Source: Fibrivirga algicola
GTDB lineage: Bacteria > Bacteroidota > Bacteroidia > Cytophagales > Spirosomataceae
Direction of reading: 5' to 3'
DNA: 64,000 bases
Assembly: GCF_011742925.1 (NCBI RefSeq)
Contig: NZ_WAEL01000001.1
Location: 682,001 to 746,000 of the forward strand
Below, piece after piece: positions 19,245-28,891 of the stretch. Under the pieces are notes generated by a model. That model was not told the DNA's origin and searched no databases. It saw nothing but the letters and a program-made list of their open reading frames with translations. The position numbers and the translations under genes are program-made. Each line of letters opens with the position of its first letter. Within the stretch, counting starts at the first letter, position 1.

Positions 19245-21512
19245 ATGAGCACTTCATCACAAAAACTCCGCGAAGACGCCCTGCATTATCATGCCAAGGG
19301 CCGTCCCGGAAAAATTGAAATTACACCCACCAAGGAAACTGAGAATCAGCGGGACTTATCGCTTGCCTATTCGCCTGGCGTCGCTGAACCCTGTCTGGCT
19401 ATTGCCGATAATCCCGAACTAGCGTACGACTACACCGCCAAAGGCAACCTTGTGGCTGTGATCTCGAACGGAACAGCGGTGCTGGGGCTGGGCAACATTG
19501 GGGCCGTAGCTTCTAAACCCGTTATGGAAGGGAAGAGCCTCCTGTTTAAGATTTACGCCGACATTGACGCTTTCGATATTGAGCTGGATACCACCAACGT
19601 CGAGGAGTTTATCCGGACGGTGAAGATCCTGGAACCAACGTTTGGCGGGGTCAATCTGGAGGATATCAAAGCGCCTGAATGTTTCGAGATCGAGCGGCGG
19701 TTACGGCAGGAGTTGAATATTCCGGTCATGCACGACGATCAGCATGGCACGGCAATCACCTCTGGCGCTGCCCTGCTGAATGCGCTTGAACTGGCCGGTA
19801 AGCAGATCGACGACATTAATTTGGTTGTCAATGGAGCCGGTGCGGCGGCCATTGCCTGCCTTGATCTGTACGTGCACCTGGGGGTATCGCCCGACCGTAT
19901 TACCGTGTTTGACAAAGACGGACTACTTACCAAAGACCGGACAAATCTGGTGGGTAACCAGTATAAATACACGACTGACCGCCACCCAGCCGGGTACGTT
20001 CTGGCCGACGCTATGGTAGGTGCCGACGTATTCTTGGGTTTATCGGTAGGCGGCGTGGTCACCCAGGACATGATTCGGAGCATGGCACCCGACCCAATCG
20101 TGTTTGCGATGGCGAACCCAAATCCGGAGATTACCTACGAAGAAGCTACGGCGGCGCGTCCGGACATTATCATGGCAACGGGCCGGTCCGACTTCCCGAA
20201 TCAGGTCAATAACGTATTGGGTTTCCCGTATATCTTCCGGGGGGCGCTTGACGTGCGGGCTACCGAAATCAACGAAGAAATGAAGCTGGCCGCCGTTCGT
20301 GCGCTGGCGTTACTGGCCCGTCGGCCTGTTCCCGAAGCGGTTAGCCGAAGCTACGGCATCAACGGACTGGTATTCGGACGTACCTACATTCTACCCAAAC
20401 CGTCGGATCCGCGCCTGCTGACCATGGTAGCCCCTGCCGTGGCTAAGGCCGCTATGGACTCAGGCGTAGCCCGTACAGCTATTCGCGACTGGGCCGAGTA
20501 TGATTTGCGCCTATCGCAGCGACAGGGACAGGATAACTCGTTTATTCGTAACCTGGTGCGGCTAGCGCAGCAATCGCCAAAGCGGGTGGTGTTTACCGAT
20601 GGCGAAAACCTCTCGGTGCTGCGGGCGGTAGCGGAGGTGCGCGATCAGAAAATGGCCGTGCCCATCCTGCTCGGTAATCCCGACAGTATTCACGCTACGC
20701 TTAAAGAGCACAACCTGGACCTGGGCGATACGCGCATCATCGACCACCGCGCCCCCCGGCAGGATCGAATGCGGGAGACCTTTGCGCAGGTGTTGTACGA
20801 AAAGCGGAAGCGGAAAGGAATGACCCTGAGCGAAGCGCAAAACCTGATGCGCGACCGCAACTATTTCGGGTCGGTGCTGCTGGAAACGGGCGAGGCTGAT
20901 GTGCTCATTTCGGGTTTGACCCGAAACTACCCGCAAACACTGCGCCCCGCCCTACAGGTTATCGGTCGCCAGCCCGGTATTCGCAAAGTGTCGGGTATGT
21001 ACGTGCTGATGTCAAGATTTGGCCCTATTTTCCTGTCAGACACCACGGTGAATATGAACCCCAACACCGCCGAGATTGTCGAGATTGCCGAAACGACGGC
21101 TTACGCGGTACGTCGGCTCGGCATCGAGCCACGTATTGCGCTGTTGTCGTACTCTACGTTTGGCAGCGCTACCGGCGAAGACGCGGAAAAAATGCAGGAG
21201 GCCACTGCCATGTTGCAGGCCCGCCACCCCGACTGGATTGTCGATGGGGAAATGCAGGCGCACTTACCGTTCAATCAGGAGCTGATGCGCGAATCGTACA
21301 GTTTCTCGCCACTGGCCGACCAGCCCGCCAACGTGCTTATCTTCCCCAGCCTGGCCGCTTCCAATATTGCCTATAACCTGCTGAAGGAAATCGGCCGCAT
21401 TGAAAAGATCGGTCCGGTGCTGATGGGCCTTCGCAAGCCTGTGCACGTATTGCAACTGGGTAGTTCAGTGCGTGAGATCGTCAACATGGTGGCTATTGCC
21501 GTAGCAGATTAG
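19245..21512 (+). CDS. maeB: NADP-dependent malic enzyme with C-terminal phosphotransacetylase domain
   Basis: A 755-residue two-domain enzyme. Residues 1 to about 420 are the malic enzyme: [12 protein letters not shown], the substrate/metal region [17 protein letters not shown] and [11 protein letters not shown], and a nucleotide-binding motif [13 protein letters not shown]. Residues about 430-755 form a phosphate acetyltransferase-like domain ([52 protein letters not shown]). This architecture is the MaeB type, which converts malate to pyruvate and makes NADPH; the PTA-like part usually acts as a regulatory domain sensing acetyl-CoA. Its position just after a C4-dicarboxylate-type carrier suggests uptake and use of malate. 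It ends at a strong terminator. Confidence 0.96.
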   Translation: MSTSSQKLREDALHYHAKGRPGKIEITPTKETENQRDLSLAYSPGVAEPCLAIADNPELAYDYTAKGNLVAVISNGTAVLGLGNIGAVASKPVMEGKSLLFKIYADIDAFDIELDTTNVEEFIRTVKILEPTFGGVNLEDIKAPECFEIERRLRQELNIPVMHDDQHGTAITSGAALLNALELAGKQIDDINLVVNGAGAAAIACLDLYVHLGVSPDRITVFDKDGLLTKDRTNLVGNQYKYTTDRHPAGYVLADAMVGADVFLGLSVGGVVTQDMIRSMAPDPIVFAMANPNPEITYEEATAARPDIIMATGRSDFPNQVNNVLGFPYIFRGALDVRATEINEEMKLAAVRALALLARRPVPEAVSRSYGINGLVFGRTYILPKPSDPRLLTMVAPAVAKAAMDSGVARTAIRDWAEYDLRLSQRQGQDNSFIRNLVRLAQQSPKRVVFTDGENLSVLRAVAEVRDQKMAVPILLGNPDSIHATLKEHNLDLGDTRIIDHRAPRQDRMRETFAQVLYEKRKRKGMTLSEAQNLMRDRNYFGSVLLETGEADVLISGLTRNYPQTLRPALQVIGRQPGIRKVSGMYVLMSRFGPIFLSDTTVNMNPNTAEIVEIAETTAYAVRRLGIEPRIALLSYSTFGSATGEDAEKMQEATAMLQARHPDWIVDGEMQAHLPFNQELMRESYSFSPLADQPANVLIFPSLAASNIAYNLLKEIGRIEKIGPVLMGLRKPVHVLQLGSSVREIVNMVAIAVAD

Positions 21513-21530
21513 GTGCGTAGTATTGTTTAT

Positions 21531-21566
21531 AAAACGCCCCGCAGGTACCTACATGCGGGGCGTTTT
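21531..21566. terminator. Bidirectional terminator between convergent genes
   Basis: A perfect 13-base-pair stem (21531-21543 with 21554-21566), AAAACGCCCCGCA against its complement. A-run and T-run on either side let it work on both strands, ending maeB and the leftward epimerase gene. Confidence 0.88.
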
Positions 21567-21632
21567 ATGTAATAGGTTCATACGGTGAAGAACTTCTTAC
21601 TTTTTCAATAGGGTCGACCCGTAGTGGCTTTG

Positions 21633-22514
21633 TTAGTGGTGAAAATAATGCCCCATCTCCAGATCGGCTACAAGCGATGGATGAGTAGGATGCCAGTTCA
21701 ACTGCTGTTGCGTAAGTATGCTAGAGGCCGAAGCGTCCATTCCTGCGAAACGCGCTATCCAGCCGAAATGGCCAATCGCCTCTGCGGGTGATTTAGCAAT
21801 GACAGGTACGTTCAGGTGGCGTCCAACTACAGCCGCAATGTCGCGCATCGGTACGCCCTCGTCGGCAACTCCGTGATATGTAGCGCCCACTGCCCTTTTT
21901 TCCAGAGCTAGTCGAAAGAGATGGGCCGCATCGAGCCGATGTACGGCGGACCACCGATTCGATCCGTCGCCTACATAGGCTGCCTCGCCTTTCTGACGGG
22001 CAATGTCGATGAGGGTAGGTATGAATCCGTAGTCACCGGTATCGTGTACCGATGGTGACAATCGTACAACCGATGCATGAACGCCTTGTACTGCGAGTTC
22101 CATTGCCGTCTGTTCCGACATGCGGGGTGAGGCGGTGGGTACGTCGTTCTCAGTCGCGGGGCGGCCTAATGAAAAGCCCGCGAGTCCGGCCGTTACGATA
22201 AGAGGGCGATTTGATCCGGCTAGCACACTACCTAGTGCATTAATCGCACGGCGGTCCGACTCGCCTGCCGCAGCATAATTGGCAAAGTCATGAATAAAGG
22301 CCAGGTGAATGACTCCATCTGAGATTGCTGCACCGTGCTTGAGACTATCGAGGTCATCAAGGGAACCCATATGGGCTTGGGCTCCGGCAGTAGTCAATTC
22401 CTGTACTGCTTTCTCTGAACGGGCAAGGCCAATAACCTGATGGCCTACCCCGATTAATTCTTGGACGACCGCTGAGCCAATAAAGCCCGTTGCGCCGGTA
22501 ACGAAAACGCGCAT
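21633..22514 (-). CDS. NAD(P)-dependent epimerase/SDR of the atypical (NmrA/WcaG-like) group
   Basis: A 293-residue Rossmann-fold protein. The N-terminus MRVFVTGATGFIGSAVVQEL carries the TGxxGxxG dinucleotide motif of extended/atypical SDRs. Residues about 30-60 (VIGLARSEKAVQELTTAGAQ) form the cofactor-specificity strand and following helix. The usual YxxxK catalytic pair is not obvious: the segment after DVPTASPRMSEQTAMEL has no Tyr, so catalysis may be altered. It could be an oxidoreductase, epimerase or sensor. The AraC regulator gene lies 108 bases upstream in the same orientation, an arrangement often seen for a regulator and its target. Confidence 0.8.
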   Translation of the reverse strand: MRVFVTGATGFIGSAVVQELIGVGHQVIGLARSEKAVQELTTAGAQAHMGSLDDLDSLKHGAAISDGVIHLAFIHDFANYAAAGESDRRAINALGSVLAGSNRPLIVTAGLAGFSLGRPATENDVPTASPRMSEQTAMELAVQGVHASVVRLSPSVHDTGDYGFIPTLIDIARQKGEAAYVGDGSNRWSAVHRLDAAHLFRLALEKRAVGATYHGVADEGVPMRDIAAVVGRHLNVPVIAKSPAEAIGHFGWIARFAGMDASASSILTQQQLNWHPTHPSLVADLEMGHYFHH

Positions 22515-22622
22515 AGTTGTCTGGTTGTGTTTGATTGCTGATTAGGCTACAAAGGTCTACCAGATGACCAGCCGCGGTGTTGCGCAGGCCAAACCATCTA
22601 CTGTATAATTCAAATAACCATG

Positions 22623-23552
22623 TTAGGCTCGCAGAGCACTTGGCGCAAGACCTGTCTGACGTTTGAAGAAGTTACAGAAATGCGCCACATCTGTAAAACC
22701 AAGGCTGTCGGCTATTTCTGAAACGGTCCAGTTCGTTTGCTTCAGTAAGATTTTAGCCTCCTGAGTGACCCGGCTACTAATCAGTTTGGTAGTTGTATGG
22801 CCCGTTGTTTCCTTAAGAACCCGATTCAGGTGGTTAACGTGGACGGCTAGCTGGTCCGCATAATCTTTTGCCCTGCGTAGCCGTAGCTGCTGCTGTGGAC
22901 TATCGAGAGGAAACTGCCGTTCTAGCAGAGCAGTGAACTGAGCTGCTACCCGTGCCGAGGCATTATGAGCGGGAACCAGCGCCGAAGCAGGTTGCATTTT
23001 CTGGCCAAGGAGAATTAACTCCATCAAGTAGGCGCGAAGCAGGTCATACTTGTACGAAAACGTAGATGTAATTTCCTGGCTCATTTTTAGAAAAATAGCC
23101 TCAATCACCCTGTACTCGTCGTTCGTCACAGACCAGATTGGGCAACTACCCGGTTGGAAAATTGGCAGTTCGTCCAACGGCATACCGCCTTTAGCAGGTA
23201 GTAAAAACTCATCGGTAAAAATGCAGAAATAGCCAATCTGTTCAGAATCTTGCGGTAGCCAACGGTAGGGTACCCGTGACGTAGCGAACCACAGGGCACT
23301 TTGATCGACGTCAATTACCTGGTCGGCATATTCAACTCGGCTTCGTCCGCGAATTAAACTGATCTTGTAGAATGCCCGACGGTCAAACGTCATTGGCGGC
23401 TTGTCCCGGTTACCGCGCATCAGGTCTTCTACGTTAAAGACGTTGAAATGACCAACCTCTTGCTGCCTAGCTGTAGGTAGCAACGTACCTGGAATGTCAG
23501 TGTTGACAGGGGCCAATTTGCTATATAGTTCGTCGAGCGCCTTGTTTTCCAT
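22623..23552 (-). CDS. AraC-family transcriptional regulator
   Basis: A 309-residue regulator starting at the ATG complementary to 23550-23552; longer versions of the frame have no better start. The C-terminal 95 residues hold the two helix-turn-helix motifs (RRAKDYADQLAVHVNHLNRVL and WTVSEIADSLGFTDVAHFCNFFKRQTG followed by APSALR), diagnostic of AraC/XylS. The N-terminal part (about 1-200) is a cupin-like sensor with SLIRGRSRVEYADQ and WFATSRVPYRW. In Bacteroidota, regulators of this form often sit next to a reductase they control; the SDR gene just downstream on the same strand is the obvious candidate. The inducer is unknown. Confidence 0.92.
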   Translation of the reverse strand: MENKALDELYSKLAPVNTDIPGTLLPTARQQEVGHFNVFNVEDLMRGNRDKPPMTFDRRAFYKISLIRGRSRVEYADQVIDVDQSALWFATSRVPYRWLPQDSEQIGYFCIFTDEFLLPAKGGMPLDELPIFQPGSCPIWSVTNDEYRVIEAIFLKMSQEITSTFSYKYDLLRAYLMELILLGQKMQPASALVPAHNASARVAAQFTALLERQFPLDSPQQQLRLRRAKDYADQLAVHVNHLNRVLKETTGHTTTKLISSRVTQEAKILLKQTNWTVSEIADSLGFTDVAHFCNFFKRQTGLAPSALRA

Positions 23553-23890
23553 GAGTAGGGAGTTGTAGAAAACAAAGATAACAGCCCCTCTAGCGGAAAT
23601 AAACGGTTCGATTATAAGCAAAAAGCAATTCGATTCGATAGGGAATAGCGCATCAGAAGCACAACCTGGTGGTAAACGTTGACAAATACCCGCTGCATGA
23701 AATAAAGCTATGGCCTGGTTTGCCGGATTAACTTCAAGACTAAATCTGGCCGATTAATTAAAAAGAAAGGGCCGGATCAATGACCCGGCCCTTTACTGAC
23801 TATTCCTAAACCCTTAACCTTTTCTACTTGAAAAACTAACTTAAACTAGTTCTTGTTCCAATAACCCAACTAAATTGGTAGAATTAACAA
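23553..23890. other. Intergenic region between AraC gene and small exported protein gene
   Basis: About 340 bases without a gene. It contains the regulatory region of the araC-type gene near 23553-23640 and the leftward terminator at 23757-23794. I see nothing else, apart from AT-rich sequence at 23795-23890. Confidence 0.55.
23757..23794 (-). terminator. Rho-independent terminator, leftward
   Basis: The stem AAAGGGCCGG/CCGGCCCTTT (23766-23775 with 23785-23794) is followed, on the minus strand, by TCTTTTTAATTAA. It ends the transcript of the small exported protein gene at 23891-24325. Confidence 0.8.
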
Positions 23891-24325
23891 CTACTCATTG
23901 TCAGGCATTTGCGGTACTTCCTGGCTTACTACCCAGAAGTATGATATCATTCGGACGGTGTTGTTCACCTGGTTTAACCACAGGCTGGCATTGCCGTCTT
24001 TCTGCTTAGCCAACTGCTTCGTCACTACTGACGAGGCTTGTTTAAAATTGTCACGTTCGGCCGCTGAGAGACTCAGCACAGAAACGGGGTTCTCGTTGTA
24101 TTTCGTTACAACATCCATGCACGTCTGCCATTCAGGCTGACGGGTCAGGCGGCTCATCTTCAGATCAGCATAAGCGCTGAATTTCTTTTCTGAACCATTA
24201 ATCAGCATTGTTCCGGCAGGCTTACCAGCAACCGGGCTATCATCGTTTATGGTGGTAGCGGCGTTAGATGTTGCTGTGATGCTTAATCCAAGAATCAACG
24301 ATGCAAAGATAACACGCGTTTTCAT
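23891..24325 (-). CDS. Small exported protein, unknown function
   Basis: A 144-residue protein with a clear signal peptide (MKTRVIFASLILGLSITATS, cleavage probably after SNA-A). The mature part of about 120 residues is mostly helical and hydrophilic, has one Cys (WQTCMD) and no motif I recognise. It has its own AT-rich upstream region and a terminator, so it is a single-gene transcript. A periplasmic or secreted protein is likely. Function unknown. Confidence 0.75.
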   Translation of the reverse strand: MKTRVIFASLILGLSITATSNAATTINDDSPVAGKPAGTMLINGSEKKFSAYADLKMSRLTRQPEWQTCMDVVTKYNENPVSVLSLSAAERDNFKQASSVVTKQLAKQKDGNASLWLNQVNNTVRMISYFWVVSQEVPQMPDNE

Positions 24326-24565
24326 TGTTTTATTCTATTTTGTGTTCAGTGATAGAACACAGCCGCTCTCCAGTAAGTTTATATTTGTCAGGTAGTTACT
24401 AGAGTCGTATCGGAATTTTATTTTGAATTTTTCTCCTGTTTTGGGATTTATATCAAAATTTAGTCCTCTTTATCGGCTAAAAACAGAATAGTATTTGGTG
24501 TCTAAACTTGGTTGCCTCTATTTTGTCACTCTTGATATAATTCAAAAGTTCTTCAAAAAGTTATA

Positions 24566-25126
24566 TCATTGGTTGTAATTATTCATGGTGTGTTGTATGC
24601 CCATAGTACAAAAACTGACCACTGCATTGCCTGCCCGGTCCAGAAAGTCCGGTAATTGAATTAATTCGTCTTCCGGAAACTGCCCTAAAACAAAATCGAC
24701 CTGCCTTCCGCGCGAGAAATCATTGCCGATGCCAATGCGCAATCGGGCGTATTCCTGGGTACCTAACAACTCATCGATACTGCGTAACCCGTTATGCCCG
24801 CCGGGAGAGCCTTTGGGCTTCAGCCGTAGTTTACCAAAGGCAATGTCTTTGTCGTCGGTTAGTATCAGCACGTTTTCGATTGGAATGTGCTCTTGCTTCA
24901 TGTAGTAGGAGACCGCCTTGCCGCTCAGATTCATAAACGTGGTCGGCTTGATAAACACAAACTGTCGGCCTTTATGCGACCACGTAGCCGTGTAGGCCAG
25001 CCGGTTCATGGTAAAGGAAAAACCGTGTTGAGCGGCCAGGCGGTCAAGCACCATGAAGCCCGCGTTATGGCGGGTAAGTGCGTATTCGGGACCGATATTG
25101 CCGAGACCTACAATCAAAAATTTCAT
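24566..25126 (-). CDS. pth: Peptidyl-tRNA hydrolase
   Basis: A 186-residue cytoplasmic enzyme of the usual Pth length. MKFLIVGLGNIGPEYALTRH gives the conserved Asn10 and catalytic His20 (RHNAGF), KPTTFMNLSGKAV is the substrate-binding loop, and ILTDDKDIAFGKLRLKPKG plus GSPGGHNGLRS hold the catalytic Asp and the second histidine motif. Pth releases tRNA from peptidyl-tRNA that drops off the ribosome and is essential in most bacteria. It is divergent from the PyrR homologue with a 108-base shared promoter region. Confidence 0.97.
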   Translation of the reverse strand: MKFLIVGLGNIGPEYALTRHNAGFMVLDRLAAQHGFSFTMNRLAYTATWSHKGRQFVFIKPTTFMNLSGKAVSYYMKQEHIPIENVLILTDDKDIAFGKLRLKPKGSPGGHNGLRSIDELLGTQEYARLRIGIGNDFSRGRQVDFVLGQFPEDELIQLPDFLDRAGNAVVSFCTMGIQHTMNNYNQ

Positions 25127-25234
25127 TGGTTCTAACTGGATGCTGTGCGTTGGAAGAGAGATTATTCCGGTGCAAAGGTCATAAAATTGCCCGCTGAAAG
25201 CCAGAAACTACCGCCGGAAACCTACTTTTAAGGC

Positions 25235-25795
25235 ATGAATCAAAAACGTCTCGTGTTGTCCAGCCCGCTGCTGGAAATCGTCATCAGCCGCCTGAGTCAG
25301 GAATTGATTGAAAACCACAACGATTTTGCCAATTCGGTGGTGCTTGGCCTGCAGCCGCGCGGCATTTACTTCGCCGAACGGGTAGTGCGTGAACTGAACC
25401 GAACTTTAGCGGGTACCAATCCGGGGGTGACCGTGCCGCTCGGTTATCTGGATGCTACGTTCTACCGCGATGATTTTCGCCGTCGGGATTCGCCGCTTCG
25501 GCCCAATACAACGAATGTTCCTTTTTTGCTGGAGAATAAGCGTGTCATTCTGATCGATGACGTGATGGCGACTGGCCGGATGGTTCGGGCCGCTATGGAC
25601 GCCATGACGGCATTTGGTCGCCCACGTAAAGTCGAATTGCTGGTATTGATCGATCGGCTCTACAACCGCGACCTGCCCATTAATCCTGATTACGTAGGTC
25701 AGCGTGTGCATACACTCGACACGCAGCGGGTGCTGGTTGAGTGGACTGAGCAAGGGGCCGAGCAGGATCGGATCTGGCTCGTCGACCCGGAATAA
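25235..25795 (+). CDS. pyrR: PyrR-like phosphoribosyltransferase
   Basis: A 186-residue protein of PyrR size. The PRPP-binding motif VILIDDVMATGR (104-115) and the later block LLVLIDRLYNRDLPINPDYVGQ match PyrR (RDLPIxPDYVGK) rather than other type I phosphoribosyltransferases. PyrR homologues have uracil phosphoribosyltransferase activity and, in Firmicutes, control pyr attenuation; regulation in Bacteroidota is not established and no pyr genes are nearby. A TACTTTTA element just upstream (25223-25230) suggests a very short leader. It ends at a bidirectional terminator. Confidence 0.88.
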   Translation: MNQKRLVLSSPLLEIVISRLSQELIENHNDFANSVVLGLQPRGIYFAERVVRELNRTLAGTNPGVTVPLGYLDATFYRDDFRRRDSPLRPNTTNVPFLLENKRVILIDDVMATGRMVRAAMDAMTAFGRPRKVELLVLIDRLYNRDLPINPDYVGQRVHTLDTQRVLVEWTEQGAEQDRIWLVDPE

Positions 25796-25800
25796 AACGA

Positions 25801-25831
25801 AAACGGCAACCTGTAGGAAAGGTTGCCGTTT
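25801..25831. terminator. Bidirectional terminator between pyrR and hsp20
   Basis: A perfect 12-base-pair stem (25801-25812 with 25820-25831, AAACGGCAACCT) with a 7-base loop. It sits between convergent genes. Confidence 0.8.
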
Positions 25832-25853
25832 CTGGTTAAGCGAGGATAATTAA

Positions 25854-26288
25854 TTAAGCAATTTCGATTTGCTTTACTTCAGGCTTCTGCTCTTCTGCTT
25901 TAGGCAGTTCTACAGTCAGAATGCCATCCGTGTAAGTAGCTTTGATACCGTCGACATTGACTGTTTTAGGGAGGCGGAAGCTACGCTCAAATGACTGGAA
26001 GCTGAACTCCTGACGTACGTAGGCGTCTTTATTTTCTTCCGTCGTTTGCTCGTTCTTAAATGTCAGCGTAAGCACTTGCTGATTTACTGATAAGCCGAAG
26101 TTCTCCTTCTTTACACCGGGAGCAGCTACTTCGAGCAGGAAAGCTGACTCAGTATCTTTCACGTTCACCGCTGGTGTAGATACCGCCGGTTTAGTATAAC
26201 GGGTAATGTAAGGACGAGCTGCCACTGAGGGACCAAAGAAGGTGTCGAACAAGGTTGGCATTGAGTTTACGCGTGCTATGGTGTTCAT
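25854..26288 (-). CDS. Hsp20/alpha-crystallin small heat shock protein
   Basis: A 144-residue protein with the alpha-crystallin domain at about 40-130: ESAFLLEVAAPGVKKENFGL, then EFSFQSFERSFRLPKTV and the conserved ADGILTVELPK-like segment (YTDGILTVELPKAEE). A short N-terminal arm (TLFDTFFGPS) and a C-terminal tail complete the usual bacterial sHsp layout. It holds unfolding proteins in a refoldable state. The terminal VKQIEIA contains the I-x-I motif used in oligomer assembly. The AT-rich 275 bases upstream hold its control region; I could not place a clear promoter. Confidence 0.95.
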   Translation of the reverse strand: MNTIARVNSMPTLFDTFFGPSVAARPYITRYTKPAVSTPAVNVKDTESAFLLEVAAPGVKKENFGLSVNQQVLTLTFKNEQTTEENKDAYVRQEFSFQSFERSFRLPKTVNVDGIKATYTDGILTVELPKAEEQKPEVKQIEIA

Positions 26289-26563
26289 GGTTGTTTATCG
26301 TTTAACTGCATTTATAAGCAGGATACCTATCTCTAGTCAAATCTGATACCAACCGCCTATGTAAGACAATTTGTCCGAAAATTCATTGATATCTATAAAT
26401 AATATGACATAATGGCCGAATAGAGCGTGGTAGTATACCAGACAAGGGGAAATACTGACAGTGGAAGTGATCGCTAGTAAACTTAATTTGTTGTGCCCAC
26501 CACCACAGAGTAATTTTAAAGTTCTTTAGTCAAATATACTTCCGTAATAAAACTTCGCCATTT

Positions 26564-27901
26564 GTGATACGTCGTACGTTATTACTATTCGCGCTGCTGG
26601 GCAGCTTTACTCATACACCACTGCTGGCTCAACAAACGGCCGTTGACTATTTTGAGAGCGGTGTAACCAAAAGCCGGACCGGCGATTTTACCGGTGCGCT
26701 GCAAGCCTTCAGCATGGCCATCACCATGAATCCCGAGAATGCCCCCAGCTATTATAACCGGGGCCTGGCCAAAGCGAACCTGAAAGATCACCGGGGGGCT
26801 ATTCTGGATTATGATCGGGCCATTGAGCTGAACCCGAAAGACGCACTGGCGTACCTGAGCCGGGGTGTGAGCAAAAGCAAACAGGATGATCACCGGTCGG
26901 CTCTGCTCGATTTTGGCCGCGCCATTGAATTAAGTCCGGAAGACCCGCAGGCTTATTATAACCGGGGCACCAGCCGCAATAAACTAGAACAGTATCGGGG
27001 GGCGTTGCAGGATTTCAACCGCACACTGGAATTGGAGCCAACCAACCAGGCGGCGCTGTATGCGCGGGGGCTAACCAAACAGAAACTCGATGAATACTCG
27101 GGTAGCCTTGCTGACTTTACGAAGCTGATCGACTTAAACCCTAAGAAATCGCAGCCGTATGCAGCCCGGGGGGCGTCTCGCCTTGAGCTGAATGACTTTG
27201 CCGGTGCCATCACTGACTTGAATAAAGCGATAGAGCTGAGTCCGGATGACGCCGAATCATTCCTGAATCGGGGTTTCGCCAAAGGAAAACTAGACGATTT
27301 TAAGGGGGCTAACAGTGACTACGACCGGGCCATCGTGCTCGATGCAACGAACTATAAAGGGTACTACGGCCGTGGTTTTTGCCGGAGCAAATTGGGCGAC
27401 CAGAAAGGGGCCGTGCAGGATTTCAACCAGGCGATCGAACTGAACAATACAAATACAGATTCAAAGGTGCTGTTCAACGGACGTATCAGTCGTGCTACGC
27501 TCGGTAGCTTGTTGAACGTGGTACAGGAGCGGAATAAACTGAACGAGCTATCATCTGAACGGTCAGAAGCGTATTTCAGCCGGGCAGTCAGCAAAAACAA
27601 ACAGGGAGATTCGAAAGCAGCCATCGTTGATCTGAACAAAGCGATAGAACTGAATCCTACCTATGCCGAGGCCTACTTCAGCCGGGGCATGATCAAGTCG
27701 GCGCAGAATGATCAGAAGGGGGCTATCCTCGATTGCAACAGCGCCATCAAACTGAATCCGCGCTATGCCGAAGCATTCTATGTGCGGGGAATTATCCGTC
27801 ATGGACTAGGCGATGAAAACGGCGGTTGCCTGGATTTATCCAAGTCTGGTGAACTGGGTTACACGCCAGCCTACAAAGTGATCAGCGATTATTGTAATTA
27901 G
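26564..27901 (+). CDS. Exported tetratricopeptide repeat protein
   Basis: A 445-residue protein starting with GTG at 26564; this gives a signal peptide (RRTLLLFALLGSFTHTPLLAQ). The mature part is a row of 34-residue TPR units, eight in series (repeating Y-x-RG and AIELNP-type patterns), an interruption of about 45 residues near 310-355 (NGRISRATLGSLLNVVQERN), and three more. Such proteins are periplasmic or surface scaffolds for protein complexes. No catalytic domain is fused. Partner unknown; the gene is flanked by convergent amn and divergent hsp20. Confidence 0.88.
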   Translation: MIRRTLLLFALLGSFTHTPLLAQQTAVDYFESGVTKSRTGDFTGALQAFSMAITMNPENAPSYYNRGLAKANLKDHRGAILDYDRAIELNPKDALAYLSRGVSKSKQDDHRSALLDFGRAIELSPEDPQAYYNRGTSRNKLEQYRGALQDFNRTLELEPTNQAALYARGLTKQKLDEYSGSLADFTKLIDLNPKKSQPYAARGASRLELNDFAGAITDLNKAIELSPDDAESFLNRGFAKGKLDDFKGANSDYDRAIVLDATNYKGYYGRGFCRSKLGDQKGAVQDFNQAIELNNTNTDSKVLFNGRISRATLGSLLNVVQERNKLNELSSERSEAYFSRAVSKNKQGDSKAAIVDLNKAIELNPTYAEAYFSRGMIKSAQNDQKGAILDCNSAIKLNPRYAEAFYVRGIIRHGLGDENGGCLDLSKSGELGYTPAYKVISDYCN

Positions 27902-27913
27902 ACCAAGATTCAC

Positions 27914-27994
27914 TTGATTAAACGGATTAACAGGAGGCTTTGGTTAGGATCAACCTTTAGCAAGGCCTGGTTTCCTGTTAATCTGTTCAAGCAA
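27914..27994. terminator. Imperfect inverted repeat between convergent genes
   Basis: Arms 27914-27935 and 27973-27994 are complementary except for three positions (core ATTAACAGGA). It probably ends both the TPR gene and the AMP nucleosidase gene. The ATTAACAGGA type of repeat recurs between genes in Bacteroidota genomes. Confidence 0.5.
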
Positions 27995-28017
27995 ATAGAT
28001 CCTGGTTTAGACTAAAC

Positions 28018-28791
28018 TTATTCGAACCGCAGGTGCTTCACCGATTCGCCGGAAGTAGCCAGCTCAAGCAACGAGTCGATACCGATTTGAAGGTGCTTGT
28101 TAACGAAGTTCGTCGTCACGATTTTGTCGCTTTCTTCGGTTTTCACCCCCTCCGGAACCATCGGATTGTCTGACACCAGCAGGAGAGCGCCGTGCGGGAT
28201 GGCGTTGATGAAGCCTACCGAGAAAATCGTCGCCGTTTCCATATCAATGGCCATTGCACGGATCTCGCGGAGGTATTCTTTGAACGTTTCATCGTGCTCC
28301 CAGATACGCCGGTTGGTCGTGTACACGGTGCCTGTCCAGTAGTCGAGCTCGTGTTTCTTGATGGTCGACGAAACGGCTCGCTGCAAGCGAAAGGAAGGCA
28401 GGGCCGGAATCTCGGGGCGCATATAATCGTTGCTGGTGCCTTCGCCCCGAATGGCTGCGATTGGCAGAATTAGATCACCGATTAACGTGCGGCGCTTCAG
28501 GCCACCGCACTTGCCCAGGAAGAGTACGGCTTTGGGCGAAATGGCCGACAATAAGTCCATTACGGTTGCGGCCATGGCGCTGCCCATGCCAAAGTTGATG
28601 ATCGTAATGTTATTGGCGGTTGCCGTTTGCATAGCCCGGCCAATGCCGTAAATCTCAACGTCGTGGTCTTTGGCAAACATTTCCACATAGTTGATAAAAT
28701 TAGTGAGCAGGATATACTCGCCAAACTGATCAATAGGCGTACCGGTGTAGCGGGGTAGCCAATTCTGTACAATCTCTTCTTTCGTTTTCAT
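28018..28791 (-). CDS. amn: AMP nucleosidase, short form
   Basis: A 257-residue enzyme of the nucleoside phosphorylase/nucleosidase fold. The glycine-rich INFGMGSAMAATVMDLL, the phosphorylase strand AVLFLGKCGGLK, RRTLIGDLILPIAAIRGEGTS and the purine-site block AIDMETATIFSVGF with Glu, followed by SDNPMVPEG, match AMP nucleosidase. It lacks the extra N-terminal domain of the 480-residue E. coli enzyme, as is usual in Bacteroidota. It hydrolyses AMP to adenine and ribose 5-phosphate, feeding purine salvage. Single gene, convergent with the TPR gene. Confidence 0.92.
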   Translation of the reverse strand: MKTKEEIVQNWLPRYTGTPIDQFGEYILLTNFINYVEMFAKDHDVEIYGIGRAMQTATANNITIINFGMGSAMAATVMDLLSAISPKAVLFLGKCGGLKRRTLIGDLILPIAAIRGEGTSNDYMRPEIPALPSFRLQRAVSSTIKKHELDYWTGTVYTTNRRIWEHDETFKEYLREIRAMAIDMETATIFSVGFINAIPHGALLLVSDNPMVPEGVKTEESDKIVTTNFVNKHLQIGIDSLLELATSGESVKHLRFE

Positions 28792-28891
28792 GTGTGTATA
28801 TCAGAGGGCAGCTGAATGAGGCGATGGTTATTTTCGTGATTTGAGCTAATCGCTCAGTCACAATTCACTCATCTGCTCAGTATCTTCGTGT

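Noticed and set aside
24376-24383. A TATATTTG-like element on the plus strand near 24383
   Set aside because: No rightward gene follows before 25235, and the region is AT-rich, so a chance match is likely.
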